Assembly: GCA_035582835.1 (NCBI GenBank)
Contig: JAYKAV010000944.1
Coordinates: 593,932 to 657,931, forward strand
Reading direction: 5' to 3'
DNA: 64,000 nucleotides
Origin: Phoebastria nigripes
Lineage: Eukaryota > Chordata > Aves > Procellariiformes > Diomedeidae
Both the position numbers and the translations under genes were made by a program. Positions within the stretch are counted from its first letter, which is position 1. Each line of letters begins with the position of its first letter. A model generated the notes under the pieces. The model was not told where the DNA came from. It worked only from the letters and a program-made list of their open reading frames with translations, and did no database searches. Positions 36,670-48,820 of this stretch are shown here, piece by piece.

Positions 36670-37058
36670 CTGCAATGTTATGTACAACTCTGGTCACTCA
36701 TCCAGGACAGATGCAGAGAAGTCTTACTAGGATGATGAAGTATTAAACGAGAAAAGACTGTGATTTGTTATCTAGCAAACAAGCTGAGCAAAAAAAGAAA
36801 TTTTTTTTCTTGAAATAGGAAAGAAGTAAATATCAGGGAGAGAGGAAAAAGCTTTTTAAGGTAAAGAACAATGTTAGCACAAATCCAGGTGGGTATAAAT
36901 TGGCCATCTTTACATTTAGGTTTGGAAATTAGATGTTTTATAATCATTAGAGCAGAGGGGTTGAGAAACAGCTGCCCAAACAGAATAGAGGGGATAAGAA
37001 ATCTGATGTTTTATGCGATAGTGCTTGCAAAGTTCATGGAAGGACGTATGTGAGCTTC
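36670..37058 (+). mobile_element. Ancient CR1 LINE, end of ORF2 and 3' region
   Basis: Begins with ttatgtacaactctggtcac and agatgcagagaagtcttact, typical of the end of CR1 ORF2 (the region before the YEERL block). It continues with gtataaattggccatcttta, catttaggtttggaaattag and gttgagaaacagctgcccaa, as in old CR1 3' regions. Orientation is the same as MSRA. Confidence 0.75.
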
Positions 37059-40000
37059 CAGTGGCAGAAAACTGAGTTTGATAACACAGGAGGAGGTCTT
37101 TCAGACCTGTGGCCCTATCAGTGCAAAGTGCTACTATTTTATGACCTAATTTATCCTCAATTTTTCTGTATTTTAAAAGAGCTGGGACTGCATTAAGCCA
37201 TTATACTGCATCCCATGCCTTGTCTTTATGAATTTATAGATTCATTGGGAGAACCATTACTTTGTCCATCAATATTCAATTCCCTGGACCCTATGGTTAC
37301 ACCTGTTTTGTGTGTCCCGCTATTCACAGCAGTTTGTGTAATGTCACAAGTTGCAAAGCCTGATGTACTGAAAAGACATGATGTACAGAAAATAAGCAAT
37401 TCTATGGCCAGAGCGTACTCTGGTGATGGTAGAAAGCTAGGTTTCCTGGGATCATACGTTGACAGCCAGTCACATTGCAAATGCCTGGTTGTCAACATCA
37501 TCATAGAATACTTCAACAGCACCTAAAGTTACCCATGAAAAACTCATACACTGGCCTCAGAACTCCCATCGTCTTAATGACCACCATGAACAGAGAAAAC
37601 TTAGCACATGTCTTTCTATGCAATAACCAAATGTAAGATGGCTTCTTCTCTTTGCTAATTATGACTGATGAATCTATCCCTGGTTTATATTTGTATGTAT
37701 ACCTATATATATATATAAAAAATATTTATTTATTTTATTTTTACCATTCCCATGTGTCAGTTAAGTTCATAAAAGTGGGTCTGATAAAAGATGAGGTAGA
37801 GAGACCCCTAAAATTTGGAGAGACATCTCATGCACATAAGTTCATTGAGGTCCTTGGTAATTGATATGTGAACTTGGGCAATAAACAGGAAGAAGTTAAT
37901 AAAAATGAGTGTGAAAATATTCTTGCAAATTAAACTTGCTAACCTAAACAGAAAGTCCTGATTTTAAAGTTCAGGTGTTTTGGTTGTCAGACAGAAGTGA
38001 AACTATGTCCTGATCAGCCAACCAGTTCACCAACAAACGATCGATTTACAATTTATTTCCACCAGTGACTTGTAGAGTGAATACAGATTACAAACAGGTA
38101 AAATACTGAAATTAGCCTCTTCACAGATGTTGAATGAATAGAAGAAAAAGGGCTATATTCATGGAGTAAACTGGCCAAATAGTCTGTGAGTGGATGCAAT
38201 AGGGTTTTTACATCTTTTGAACAGATCCTCATTTCCACTTGCAGGGTCTATTTTGCCAAAGACATCAACACTTGAAATAAGTACTAGATATTGGTGATCC
38301 ACGGTGGCTTCTGCAGCACCAGAGGTTTCCCGTCAGTAACCATATTTAATTCGGATGATCAGTATATCTGAAAACACTACTGAATATTGCAGCATATCCC
38401 TGATGTGGAGAACTGGATTGCAAATGTGGTTTGATTTTTTTTTTTTTTTTAAAACTACTAGGTTAATTATTGCTTTGATTATAGAGCTAGAATTGCCATC
38501 TGTCACAAGCTCTGTGGGATGACCAAGCTTATTTTGGCTTAGTGTTTTCCTACATATAATGTTTATTATTCCCAAAATAATACAATGTGGGACAGATACT
38601 ATCATCCTGGGGCAACTTGTCATGTGATGACTTTACCCATATCATCGTACTGTCCTGTAATGCAATTACATTTTCATGTGCCACTCTATTAGGCTGTGAG
38701 CTACATAATATTATATTGTGCATAGCTTAGAGTTGTGACACAGAGAGGGAAAAACGGTGCATCTGACTGACATATCTCGTCTGTTTAATTAATGTTATTT
38801 CCATGTAATGAGTGTCTAGCAGTTAGCCAGTGGCTTTCTTGAAAGTTGAGAGCACTTGGGAAAATAGGATGTCACCGTCAGATTCAAATATACTCATTTT
38901 GTTAAGGATCCTCCTCAGATCTATCACAAAACAACCCTCTTCTCCTTTGCATTGGGAAGCTGTAAGATCAAGTCTCCCGGTGCTGACTGCTATTCNTGTA
39001 TTACAAGGAAAAAGGCATAAATGCAGCCAGTTTTGTTTGAGGCTTTGCAGATAAAAGTGAATATTTAACTATCATCCTAAACTGCAAATACTTCCAGGTG
39101 AGAAAACACAAATCCGTGGAAATACCACTAAATAAACAGGCAGATGTATTATCCCCTAGCTCAAATCTTAATTGAGCTTGGGCTCTAATTCTGGGAAAAT
39201 ACATTACCGTAATCAGCCTTGCTATGACAAGGGCTGCAGGTAGTGGGAAAAGTTTCAAGCTCCTTGCCGTGTAAAGTTTGGGAAAAAACTCACATTCTGG
39301 GCCAGAACTAAATTAAAAGATCATTTTACACACTGGCAAGTTAATATAGTGACACCACNAAAGCCTCTTGCAGGTATTTTTCCCTAAAAAATAGGTAGAG
39401 GAAAACTGTAGGATGTGTCACTCTTACCTATTAGCCGCTAAAAAGATACCTCCATGTCTTCGCATGCCATTCCACCCTGTCACTTACTCTTTGCTTCTTC
39501 AGGCTTTTCCTTTGCATTTTTTGATCTAGAAACAATAAAGGATATTTGAACCCAAGATGTGTGCACGGAACAACTTCAGAATTATCGGATTTTTTTCAAA
39601 TGTTTCATATTAAGCTAATAGACCATAAAGGAGATGGCCAGGGTGTTACCTCCTTTTTCAGTTTATTGAAATGATCCTGATGGAAATCCTTATGACCATT
39701 TCTAATCACATAAAAATGAAGGAAAATAAAAGAAGAAAAATTAATTGCCAGCAGCCTCGCTTTCATGATGAGCTGTACTAACAAAATGCGATGTCTGTCT
39801 ATAGGCAATGAATAAAGTGCATGTGACTTCAAACTCCAGGAGATGAGAATGTAAAATCTCACATAAGGTCTCTTGTCACCGCCTCTGCTGGCCAACCAGA
39901 AAAAAATCCTTTGGGTTTTTTTTTTTTTCTTTTTTTTCACAATTTTGCTGCGGAACACTCTGTGCAAACAAGCTTCAAAACCCGAGTTACTGAGCTTTTC

Positions 40001-40319
40001 AATTAAATTCCCATCAAAGCCACAAACAGAAAAATCAATACGGTTCATCTGGCATTTTAAGTTGCTCAAATACTGCCTGAAAAAGGACACACTGGCAGTG
40101 TTTTTTTCCCCCCATTGTTTTGTTAAAAAATCTGATATTTTAGGGTCTCCCCTCTGAAACTTGAAAGAAACTTAGAAGCTTGTTTTCCTCCCCTTCACGC
40201 ATCAAGTATGACTTCTTAGAAACCGCTTGGTTATTACTGGTTGTGTGTGTATTTCTGCCAGCTGTTTTGCCAGTACGATACCAGTAAAAGCAAATTCTTC
40301 CTTGGGCAGCAGTACTGAG
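37059..40319. other. Intronic sequence, nothing recognised
   Basis: AT-rich. Contains a short AT-dinucleotide run near 37703-37716 and T runs near 38438-38450 and 39919-39938. No gene is supported. Confidence 0.5.
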
Positions 40320-40545
40320 GACCTGTCGAAGGTACTCAAGCACTTGGGTCTGTGCGTGCTCCGGAGGACACCCTCCAGCCATGCCCGAGGCCGCGCTTGC
40401 AAGTCCCAGTGCAGGGCAGAGCTCTTTTCGAGGGTGAGCCTCAGAGGACGGACCGGAGATACCCAAGGAGATTTGCAATCTGTCAGACAAGGCGGCAGGA
40501 TCGGGTCCCCGAAGCATTTTAGATGTTTTTGCTGACCGTCTTTGG
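40320..40545. promoter_or_regulatory. Second CpG-rich patch in the intron
   Basis: About 15 CpGs in 225 bp, including cgaggccgcgcttg and acggaccggag, in otherwise CpG-poor intron. Frames of about 100-130 codons open in three phases over it, which reflects composition rather than coding. Could be a CpG mini-island or regulatory element. Confidence 0.35.
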
Positions 40546-43500
40546 AAGCGGGTGCAAAAGCAGTGGCGAATTGTGAACCTAGCTGTCGTGTCAGCATCAT
40601 TTTAATTAAATATGTATCACTTTATTTAGCTATACGGATAGCATCAGTTGTATTATTTCTTTAAATGAAGGACTGGAATGCAAATGGAGTGCATTTAAGT
40701 GTAGAGAGCAAAGGATGGTATTATAGTAGGAGAAAACATCTAAATGAAACGCAGAGAAAAGAATTGAGTCTCGGTGATATTACTGCTTATGGCAAACTTG
40801 GTTGAAATGTGCATTCACCCATTATCTTAACTCCTCATGTGCACGCAAATCGCATTCCCAGCTTATTCGGAGCCTGCATACTGTTAGCACAGTCACCGGG
40901 GTGTTTGGGCAGCATTATTAAAACAGCATTAGTATGCAGCAAGGTGCTCCTCGCCCTGCTAAATCACTTTGTAAAGTGGGCCTACAAGCTCTCCTTCTCT
41001 TTGTTATGACAGCATTACTCCTCGCGCTTCTGATGCAACACTAATAAGACTTAAAAGTAGAGAGTTAAATTAGGTAGATGGGAAATGAAGGCAGGGGTAG
41101 AGACTGAACTGGGCTGATGGAAAAGAGTGGGCTGGGGGGAAAGGCAGAGAGAGGGTGAAGATAGCCGAGGAGAGGCCCCGGGGAGTCGGGCTGCGTGAAC
41201 AGGGCACAAGAGGCCTGAGCAGGCAGGGAATTGAAGCTTATTCTGAGTCTGGCATGATAAAGATGGCTGACATGTCAGCATTGAAAAGAAAAAAATGGAA
41301 AAAAAACCCCAATATTTGCAAAACAAGATGATCCAGTGAAATGATGCATGTGAAAAGGAAAAGAGTGAGGAATAAGGAGGACATAACACACAAAGGAAAT
41401 AATGGAGAGATAAATGGCTGGAAAATAAGAATATTTCTGTTAGAAGGAAAGAACATTCAAGTCATCTTTTTTTTTCCTACAGACTTCTAGTTCAAGAATG
41501 CTTCTAACCAAACAGAACGCCGTATTCCTGGTCCTATATGGTATTTTTTAACACTTGCCAAATGGTGTCTGTTAGCTTGTAACAGATGTAAAAGATTATT
41601 TCCCAAATCTGCAAGAATTGTCACTTTACGCTTGCAAAGTGAAGACGTCTTGACTGGAAATACAGGAAGAATGAATTATGCATGGAAAGTGCTGCATGCC
41701 TATTTTTAATGGTGCATGGGCACAGTCTGAAATATTATTTGTTTCTTTGGCTTACGTTTAAGAGGGGTGTGAGTAAGGAAGAAATGAGAAGGTGAACAGG
41801 GGAATCTGCCTGAAAAACATGTGCTGAGATTTCCTGATTAGAGAGACACCAGTCCAGCACTGCAGAGCAATACTGCTCTGTGAGGAACTAAAATTAGTAC
41901 GTATAAAATGTTAGTAACTGCATGGTACCTTTGTCACCATCACTAATAAAATGGCATTACAGCTGCAGGGCAAGGCAGCGTTAACAGTAGGCTTCCTAAA
42001 TTCAGGCTAGTTAAACGGTTTATTTATTAATTAGCCATACAGAAGCAAACCAGAAGCAATCCTGATTAAAGCAGTGTTTTCCCTTGCAGCGTGGAAGAGG
42101 AATGCACGTTTCTTCCTGTTGTTTTCAAAGTCACAATTTGGAACATCAGGTGGAAGAAGTGACGACTTTCCCAGTGTGCTGGCTTGTCGCGGGTGATAGA
42201 TGGCCCGTGCTCCCCCATCAAAGACCTCGCGCATCCCTTGTTTATATCCAGTTGTAAAGGACGGGGAGAGTGAACAGCTTGCACATCAGAAAGTTTGTAT
42301 TGGAGAGGAGATTAATGAGATGAAGACGTACTTGCTAGAGCCATTTGGATCCTTAGAGGAGTCTGAATGAAAGATTTCCAAACAGAGAACGTGTTCAGAT
42401 TGTAGCTTCAGTACATTGTAATACATATAAGCAGGAATGATTAAAGGCGTAAAGTCGCAATCAGTATTTCATTCTAAATTGAATTTTGACTCCCTCAGTT
42501 AAGTAAAACAGATTTCTTTCCAACATCTCTATTATACTTTGTAGACTGTGTAGGGCAGGTCAGAAAACAAATTCTGTTTCTTAGAAAACATCAAGATTAT
42601 CAAGGTTTATGTGCTTGCTTTTGTTTCACATTAAAACAAATTTTAAAATGATTTGATTTTTGTGTGTGTGTGAAAGAACAGAGATATCCTGAGAGGTGTG
42701 GGGGGGTGTGCATACTGCCCAGTTTGTGACGGCCGTGAGATTGCTCCCCAGCACTAATTCCTTGACGATCCTGGTGAGGTGGGATCTCCTGCCCCATTGC
42801 ACTGAGCTGGTGGGAGGTGATCCCTACCTTGAGAAGTTTTCGTAGCAAACAGCAAATATTTCAGTTCTGATCTAGTGAACGTAGATGCTGTAGTGGAGAG
42901 CTGTAGAAGAGAAGAAAATTAAGTGAGGCAGCACAAAGAGCAGGAAGCAAAGCTTGGTTAGGGATTTCTTCCCAGCACCTAGTGATGAATGGGACCTTGA
43001 TGGGTGTTTCCCTCGGCTAATTCTTCCACGGTTTAGGAGACCACAAAGGCCTCTCAGCATCCTCCGGTTTTCCTCTCTCTTTTTTATTGGCTCAACCATT
43101 GAGAATATCCTGCTTGACACTGATCTTCGTATGAGGTAGTGTTGTATTGGTACTTTGCTATTTAATAACTAATAACTTTATCACAACTGTATAATGGAGA
43201 TGGGTGTAGTTGAGAAAATGTGTAGTTAGGGAGGTAAATAGGCCGTCAAGCAGACAGTCCACATGCTCTGTGGGAATACCGTTATGGAGCTGGCATTGCA
43301 CACATGATGTGTTTGTCTTCTACTTCTGTAAGAAATAAGTCATTACACAGTAATACTCCCTCCTGGCACTGCCTCTTCCTTTCGGAGGGGACGGGAAATG
43401 TGTTTGGCCTCCAGTAGATTGGTTTGGCAGGTGCCTACCGCTGGCACAACTTTGGCAGCTGTAAGACCCAGATGCCCGGCTCTGACTAGTTTATCCATGG

Positions 43501-45064
43501 CATCTGGGAGTCAGTTCTTATGTGACCTGGCTTGGCCAGCTTGCTTCTCGAAGAATGTGGTGTAAAGAGTTGTGGTTAGTACGTTACTTTCTTCTCAGTT
43601 TTTTAAATCTGATTTATTCTTTGCGGTCTTGAAACTATGGGTAGAGAATGCATCACTATAGTGGAAGAGTAACAGCAAAAACTATGCAGTGACAAAACAC
43701 CCAACTATATTGAATATTACATCAACATGCAATGCCTCTAGCAAGTTTTCAGATAACTATATGGTTTCATTAAGAATTGCATCTTATGATCTTGTGGTGC
43801 GTGTCACACTCAAGCACGTAAAATCACAGAGACTAGTAAGGAAGTCACATTCCAGGCTAAAATTACATTAAAATTTTGGCATGCCCAACAGCTTTTTGAG
43901 TGAAAAGTGAAATCAAGATTCCTTTAAATTCTGGGAATGTGGCTCCTGCCATGTGTTTGCAATAATGACTTTGTGCCTGTTGACTGCAAGGGAAGCAATT
44001 AATCCATTTTTGGGTTGTAGACTGGGGGTTCTGGTTTTCATCTTTAACAAATATCTCTTGGTTCCTTGGGGAAAAATCTTTCGTATATCATGGCAGTGTA
44101 ATGCTGTTTTTTGTATGTGTTTTATATTCCCATGCAGTTACATCTTGTGCACTACACGTGAAAATCACAGTGACCCCATGCAGACCGATCATTAGCTGGT
44201 ATAAATAATCACAGCTCTGGTGGTTTCCAGGCATTCACTTTGTTTTATGCTAGCTGAGAATATGACCCATATCCTTTCAAACCTGCTGTGGTAACAAACT
44301 CAGAGCCCAATCCTGCTTTCAGCAAACTCAGGAGATTTTTTGCAAATGGCTTAATGGTGCCTGAGAAGGCCCCAGATCTTATAGCTTTCTTTATGTGCTG
44401 CTTGTAGTTTTAAGGTTTGGGAATATGTTAACTTAGCTCTGATGAGAAGGGGAAAAGGCAGCAGTGCTGTTCTTCATCTGTGGAAGTACATTTGTTGGGT
44501 AGGCTGTGTTCTTTTAATGCTTTCCTCAAATGCCATTTTGTAACAGTAAAATGCTCACTAAAAATACTAAAATATTTTTAGTTGTCGAGTACAAATCAGA
44601 TTGAGCTGCACATTTCCCTCGTGAGTAAAAGTGATGAGTTTGTGTTCATTAACTCGGGGCCATCTGGTGCAGACATGCTGCAGTCTGTGAATCAAACATG
44701 CATCAAACTCCAGGGATCAGAATAACCGCCAGACCCAGTGTTTGGGGGGCTTGGGGGTGGAGGGAGGAGGNAGAGGGTAGTCGACTATAGATTTCGCTCT
44801 TCTTAAAAATTAACTCTGCTCTACAACAGATTTCAGAGTTTATCGTTAGGCTATTGTAAAACTGTGTTCCAGGCTCGTCAGCGACCATCCGAGTAACCTT
44901 CAGGGTGCTCGCCTGCCATTAAAGTAATTGTATCTCTCATCCTGACTATTTTGTGTACAAAATGACTAAATAGTACTGTGTTTCTCTGAATTTTTAAATA
45001 ACGCATCTTGAGGGTGCAGCTGCATATGAGAAATAAATCTAAACAGCCTTTTGCAGTTTTTCTG
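40546..45064. other. Intronic sequence, nothing recognised apart from small motifs
   Basis: Includes an octamer ATGCAAAT at 40679-40686 and a G-rich run at about 44741-44777. No gene is supported. The stretch at 40650-41010 has little repeat character and could include conserved non-coding sequence. Confidence 0.45.
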
Positions 45065-45125
45065 GGTTTGCACTGATGCAAGTCAGTGGCGTTTTCACTT
45101 ACATCGGCATAACTGGATCAGATTT
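45065..45125. repeat. Ancient amniote palindromic repeat, second copy
   Basis: Reads tgcactgatgcaagtcagtg, gcgttttcacttacatcggc and ataactggatcagattttgt. This aligns with the 27006-27084 copy and with the recalled consensus. Confidence 0.45.
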
Positions 45126-45182
45126 TGTTGCGTTTCATGGAAAACTTTGAAAAAAGAAGGAGTTGTAATTAGAGGCCCTGAT

Positions 45183-45230
45183 TCCATCTTAAAGGTCTTT
45201 TCCAACCTAAATGATTCTATGATTCTNTGA
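45183..45230 (+). mobile_element. CR1 LINE 3' tip
   Basis: About 48 bp remain: aaaggtcttttccaacctaa followed by the terminal repeat atgattctatgattct, one base of which is N. Confidence 0.85.
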
Positions 45231-45493
45231 AATCCGCTCCGATTACCAACCTGACAGCCTTTACATGTTTCTTACCCAAATGTCTCCAGACTTTCTTCTT
45301 CCTGCCTCTCCTGTATATGTTTTTTCTGGGCTCTACCTTCATCTCTTCCAAGCTCACATCTGTCACGGGTTGCAGTGATAGCTGGGTGGTCCCACAGGGT
45401 GGGGAAGAGCTGGTTTTATGCCTGCACATATTTTGAGACGATCCAAAGTCACCAGGCTCCACCTGCAAACCTGCATAACCTTGTGAGTTCATC

Positions 45494-45503
45494 GTCACGT
45501 GAC
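45494..45503. promoter_or_regulatory. Perfect GTCACGTGAC palindrome (E-box)
   Basis: A 10-bp palindrome identical to the CLEAR/USF-type E-box. It sits beside a small GC-rich stretch (ccggctcctccc). Function unproven. Confidence 0.35.
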
Positions 45504-46599
45504 TCCGGCTCCTCCCATCTGCATTGCATCAGGTTTTCATAATTTTTCATCTATTAACCCTCCTATAAGCTTGAGAATGACATATACTGGAGCTGTGGGA
45601 AGCATGGCAACACATCCTTTAAATTCTGGGAACATGGTTCCTGACACAAAAATTTTTTTCTTTTCTGAAGAAATATCTGTGACTTGGTTTCCCTTTTGCT
45701 CCTTTCTACCAGGACTTGCAAAGTCTGTAGGGGTGAATTTCTTCCCCACAAATGATGAGTAAGAGGTAGGCACAGGCCAGGCAGGTGTGACTGGGCTGGA
45801 CACAATCAGTGTGAATGGTGTTACTGGGGGAGGATGATGACAGACCAGTCATGGTACATGGGTGTTGCAACTGCAGTCCATGGGAAGTCCACGGGCACAT
45901 AAACCCAGCAAAGCTGGAGCGTGAAACAGCAGCAGAAAAAGAGCTGTTATTAAATAGTAATAAGAACCCTCTTGCCTAGGAGGAAGGGAAGGATTGAATT
46001 TAGCGTACTTGGGGTCAACTCTGTAGTGGTAAAAAAGAAAAAAAGGATCAGGCCCATTTTCTGGCCCCGAGGCCAAGTTGTCACATTCATATAGTTGCTC
46101 AAAGAAAAACAAACTGGGGTGGCTGTGTCCATATTGTCTTCCGAGGTAAGTCCTGGGCCCATTGCGTCCCCTGGTACAGGCAGCGCTGGGGCAGACACCA
46201 GGGACTGCAAGGTGCCATGGGCCACCCAGCTGCACCAGTGCCTGAGACCATGTTCTGGCCCTGCTTAGTTTACTCATATAAACATAGCTTTTGGGGCTGG
46301 GGGGTACTTTGCACAGTCAAAATGGATGTGCGTATAAACTTTGCTTTTTCTTTCCAGCCTCAATCCCTGTAATAACATCTTACACTATTTTTATACAAGG
46401 TTATCTTGTTTTGAATAGGCCATCTGTGTCACTGTAAACATCTGCTTATTCCTAACTTCAATAGGTTTTTCTTTTCCGAACATCACAAGGGGTAAAATCT
46501 CCAAGAGGCAGCTGAAATTATTGTTGAGCTTGCTGAAAGAGCCGTATATCTAGAGCCATAAAATAGACAGTGCCGTGGCCGTTGTCCGTATCGGTTGAG

Positions 46600-46695
46600 T
46601 TGTTTCAGTGGTACCTTGCAGGGTTTTGCCCAGGACAGCAGTCCCTGAGTATCTCCTAGGTGCTTGATGCCTGTGTTTGGGCAACTGAATTGAAC
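46600..46695. mobile_element. Small TIR element, copy 4 (right part)
   Basis: The stretch gtaccttgcagggttttgcc, then gacagcagtccctgagtatc, ending gcctgtgtttgggcaactga parallels the right half of the 35.7-kb copy, which ends gtacctgtatttaggcaact. It lies just upstream of copy 5 in tandem. Confidence 0.5.
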
Positions 46696-46783
46696 CCCCA
46701 GAGCCTTTAAAGCAATTCTGCCGACCAAAGATAGATGTTTACTTTAGGAGGAACTGAATTGCTGTCTGGGCTCCACTGGGCTC

Positions 46784-46971
46784 AATTCAGTTGCCCACAC
46801 ATATATATCGAGTGCTGTTAAAGATGATCTCGGATATCTGAGATGTCCACGTAAAGCTGGCAGACATGACTCGGTACCCACAGGAGATTTGAGCCATGGG
46901 AATGGTAGTCAGGGGCTGGACAAGATTCCCTGTGGCATCTCAGATAATGCCTATGGATTAGGCAACTGTAT
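46784..46971. mobile_element. Small TIR element, copy 5
   Basis: The left end aattcagttgcccacacata and the reverse complement of the right end, atacagttgcctaatccata, form inverted termini. The interior reads ggatatctgagatgtccacg and taaagctggcagacatgact, shared in reverse with the copies at 23.3 and 55.5 kb. Confidence 0.6.
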
Positions 46972-48177
46972 CGTGCAGTAAGGCTTTATTGTCTTTAAAG
47001 GAAGCTTAGAAACCTTCTTGTAAATGCCCAAGTCAAAGTTTCTGGAGGAGAATCCCGTTTCATCTATTTTGTTAGATTTCCTGGGGTGTAAGTTGTATTC
47101 TCCGTATCTGTAATCTGTCCACTGGCTCGTAGTCTAAAAGTTGTGTCCATCCTTGCAAAAGACAGAGTACTGTGAATCCTTACTAAACCAGGCGCAGTCC
47201 CTGGGTGGGAACTGGAGGCCGGTTCTTCCTGTGGGTTGTGGCAGTACTTGTGGGCCACTAGTGCAGTCTGTCTGTAAATGAGAAATGACACAGCTGAAAA
47301 CCAGGATGAAATCCATACAGGAGATAGGAGAAGATTCAGGTCCATAGTCTGTCATTGACTTAATAAAAAAAAAAAAAAAAAATCTATTATTAATATATGA
47401 AGGGAATGAGAGCAGGGGTAAGTAATCACTTCTGAGCAAAGATCATGTTTCCATGACAATACCCCTCTCACCAGATAATCCGTATAGCATAAGCTTGTCT
47501 GTCCTGCTGGGCTGTATTTTGGCATATTTGGAAAGAAAAATTCTGAAACTCAAACAGAATTACGCCTTTGAAAAAGTTGGGTTTTTTTAAAGATTCCCAC
47601 TCTTTTCATCACTCTCTTAAATGACTCGTCGTATTAATGGGACCCAGTCAAAGGAGATAACAGTGCTGCACAGCCCCCTTGTTTCCTTTCTCTGTTCTCT
47701 TTGAGTCTTCTCACCAAAATGACCGTCCCTGCTCTGTCTTTTAATTTCCTGCCTGGATTCAGTCACTCTGCTCTCCCATTAAGGGCAGTTTTGTGAATGA
47801 CATCTTTAAAAGCTCATCATTGCTTTCATTTGCCTGTGAGGGAAATGACTGCTTACTCATCCCCTTTGGGAAATCAAGTTTACCTTCCAAAGAAGTCTCT
47901 TTTTTCAGTACTTTGTACTGGAGTCTTTGCAAAATTCTCAGTACTCTTGTTGGCTCTTCCTTTGTGCCACCTCTAGGAAGAGAAATACACATTCATGCTC
48001 ATTTACGCAAGAAAGCGGCTGACTTTCAGGCTCTAATAGCTCATTTTTTGAGTAACTTTTTCCATAAGGACAAGGTGATTCTTTGTCATCTTCTATTAAA
48101 GGATGTTTCAAAGTTGCACCAATTTCTGTCTCTACAGGGTTGCTTTTCCCCCTTCAGTCTCATGACGTTTCATTTTC
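46972..48177. other. Intronic sequence, nothing recognised
   Basis: Contains an 18-A run at 47365-47382. Upstream sequence was inspected as a possible processed copy but no family is recognisable. Confidence 0.45.
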
Positions 48178-48820
48178 ATAGAATCATTGAATCACAGAAT
48201 AGTTTGGGTTGGAAGGGACCTTTAAAGGTCATCTAGTCCAACCCCCCTGCCGTGGGCAGGGACATCTTCAACCAGATCAGGTTGCTCAGAGCCCCGTCCA
48301 ACCTGACCTTGGACGTTCCAGGGATGGTCGTTTCCATCGACCACCTCTCTGGGCAACCTGTGCCAGGGTTTCACCACCCTCAGCATAAAAAATTTCTTCC
48401 TTCTATCTAGTCTGAATCTACCCTCTTTTACTTTAAAACCATTACCCCTTGTCCTGTTGCAACAGGCCCTGCTAAAAAGTCTCTCTCCATCTTTCTTATA
48501 AGCCCCCTTTAAGTACTGAAAGGCTGCAAGAAGGTCTCCCCGGAGCCTTCTCTTCTCCAGGCTGAACAACCCCAACTCTCTCAGCCTTTCTTCATAGGAG
48601 AAGTGCTCCATCCCGTGATCATTTTTGTGGCCTCCTCTGGACTCGCTCCAACAGGTCCGTGTCTTTCTTGTGCTGAGGACCCCAGAGCTGGACGCAGTAC
48701 TGCAGGGGGGGTCTCACCAGAGGGGAGTAGAGGGGCAGAATCCCCTCCCTCGACCTGCTGGCCACACTGCTGGTGATGCAGCCCAGGATACGGTTGGCTT
48801 TCTGGGCTGCNAGCGCACAT
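48178..48820 (-). mobile_element. CR1 LINE, longest copy in the window (minus)
   Basis: On the + strand it starts with the inverted tail atagaatcattgaatcacag, continues ggttggaagggacctttaaa, gggcaacctgtgccagggtt and ttgtcctgttgcaacaggcc, and ends with agctggacgcagtactgcag and gatacggttggctttctggg. It covers the CR1 3' UTR and the C-terminal end of ORF2; a frame reading [21 protein letters not shown] is the ORF2 tail and is not a host gene. Well preserved, about 640 bp, truncated at its 5' end. Confidence 0.95.

Noticed and set aside
39885..39897. CTCF-like gcctctgctggcc
   Set aside because: It breaks the core consensus at an important G, so it is too weak to list.
39605..40090. 161-codon minus frame, the longest open frame in the window
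   Set aside because: It runs through a poly-A/T tract, has no recognisable domain and overlaps a + frame. I judge it chance.
40140..40600. Three overlapping frames (102-132 codons) on both strands
   Set aside because: They cover the same CpG patch in different phases, with no family resemblance. This is a compositional effect.
47080..47382. Possible processed retrocopy ending in an 18-A run
   Set aside because: No recognisable mRNA or SINE body upstream, and no matching target duplication seen.
48222..48611. 129-codon minus frame with a conserved-looking protein
   Set aside because: It is the C-terminal tail of CR1 ORF2 plus UTR ([17 protein letters not shown] block), not a host gene.
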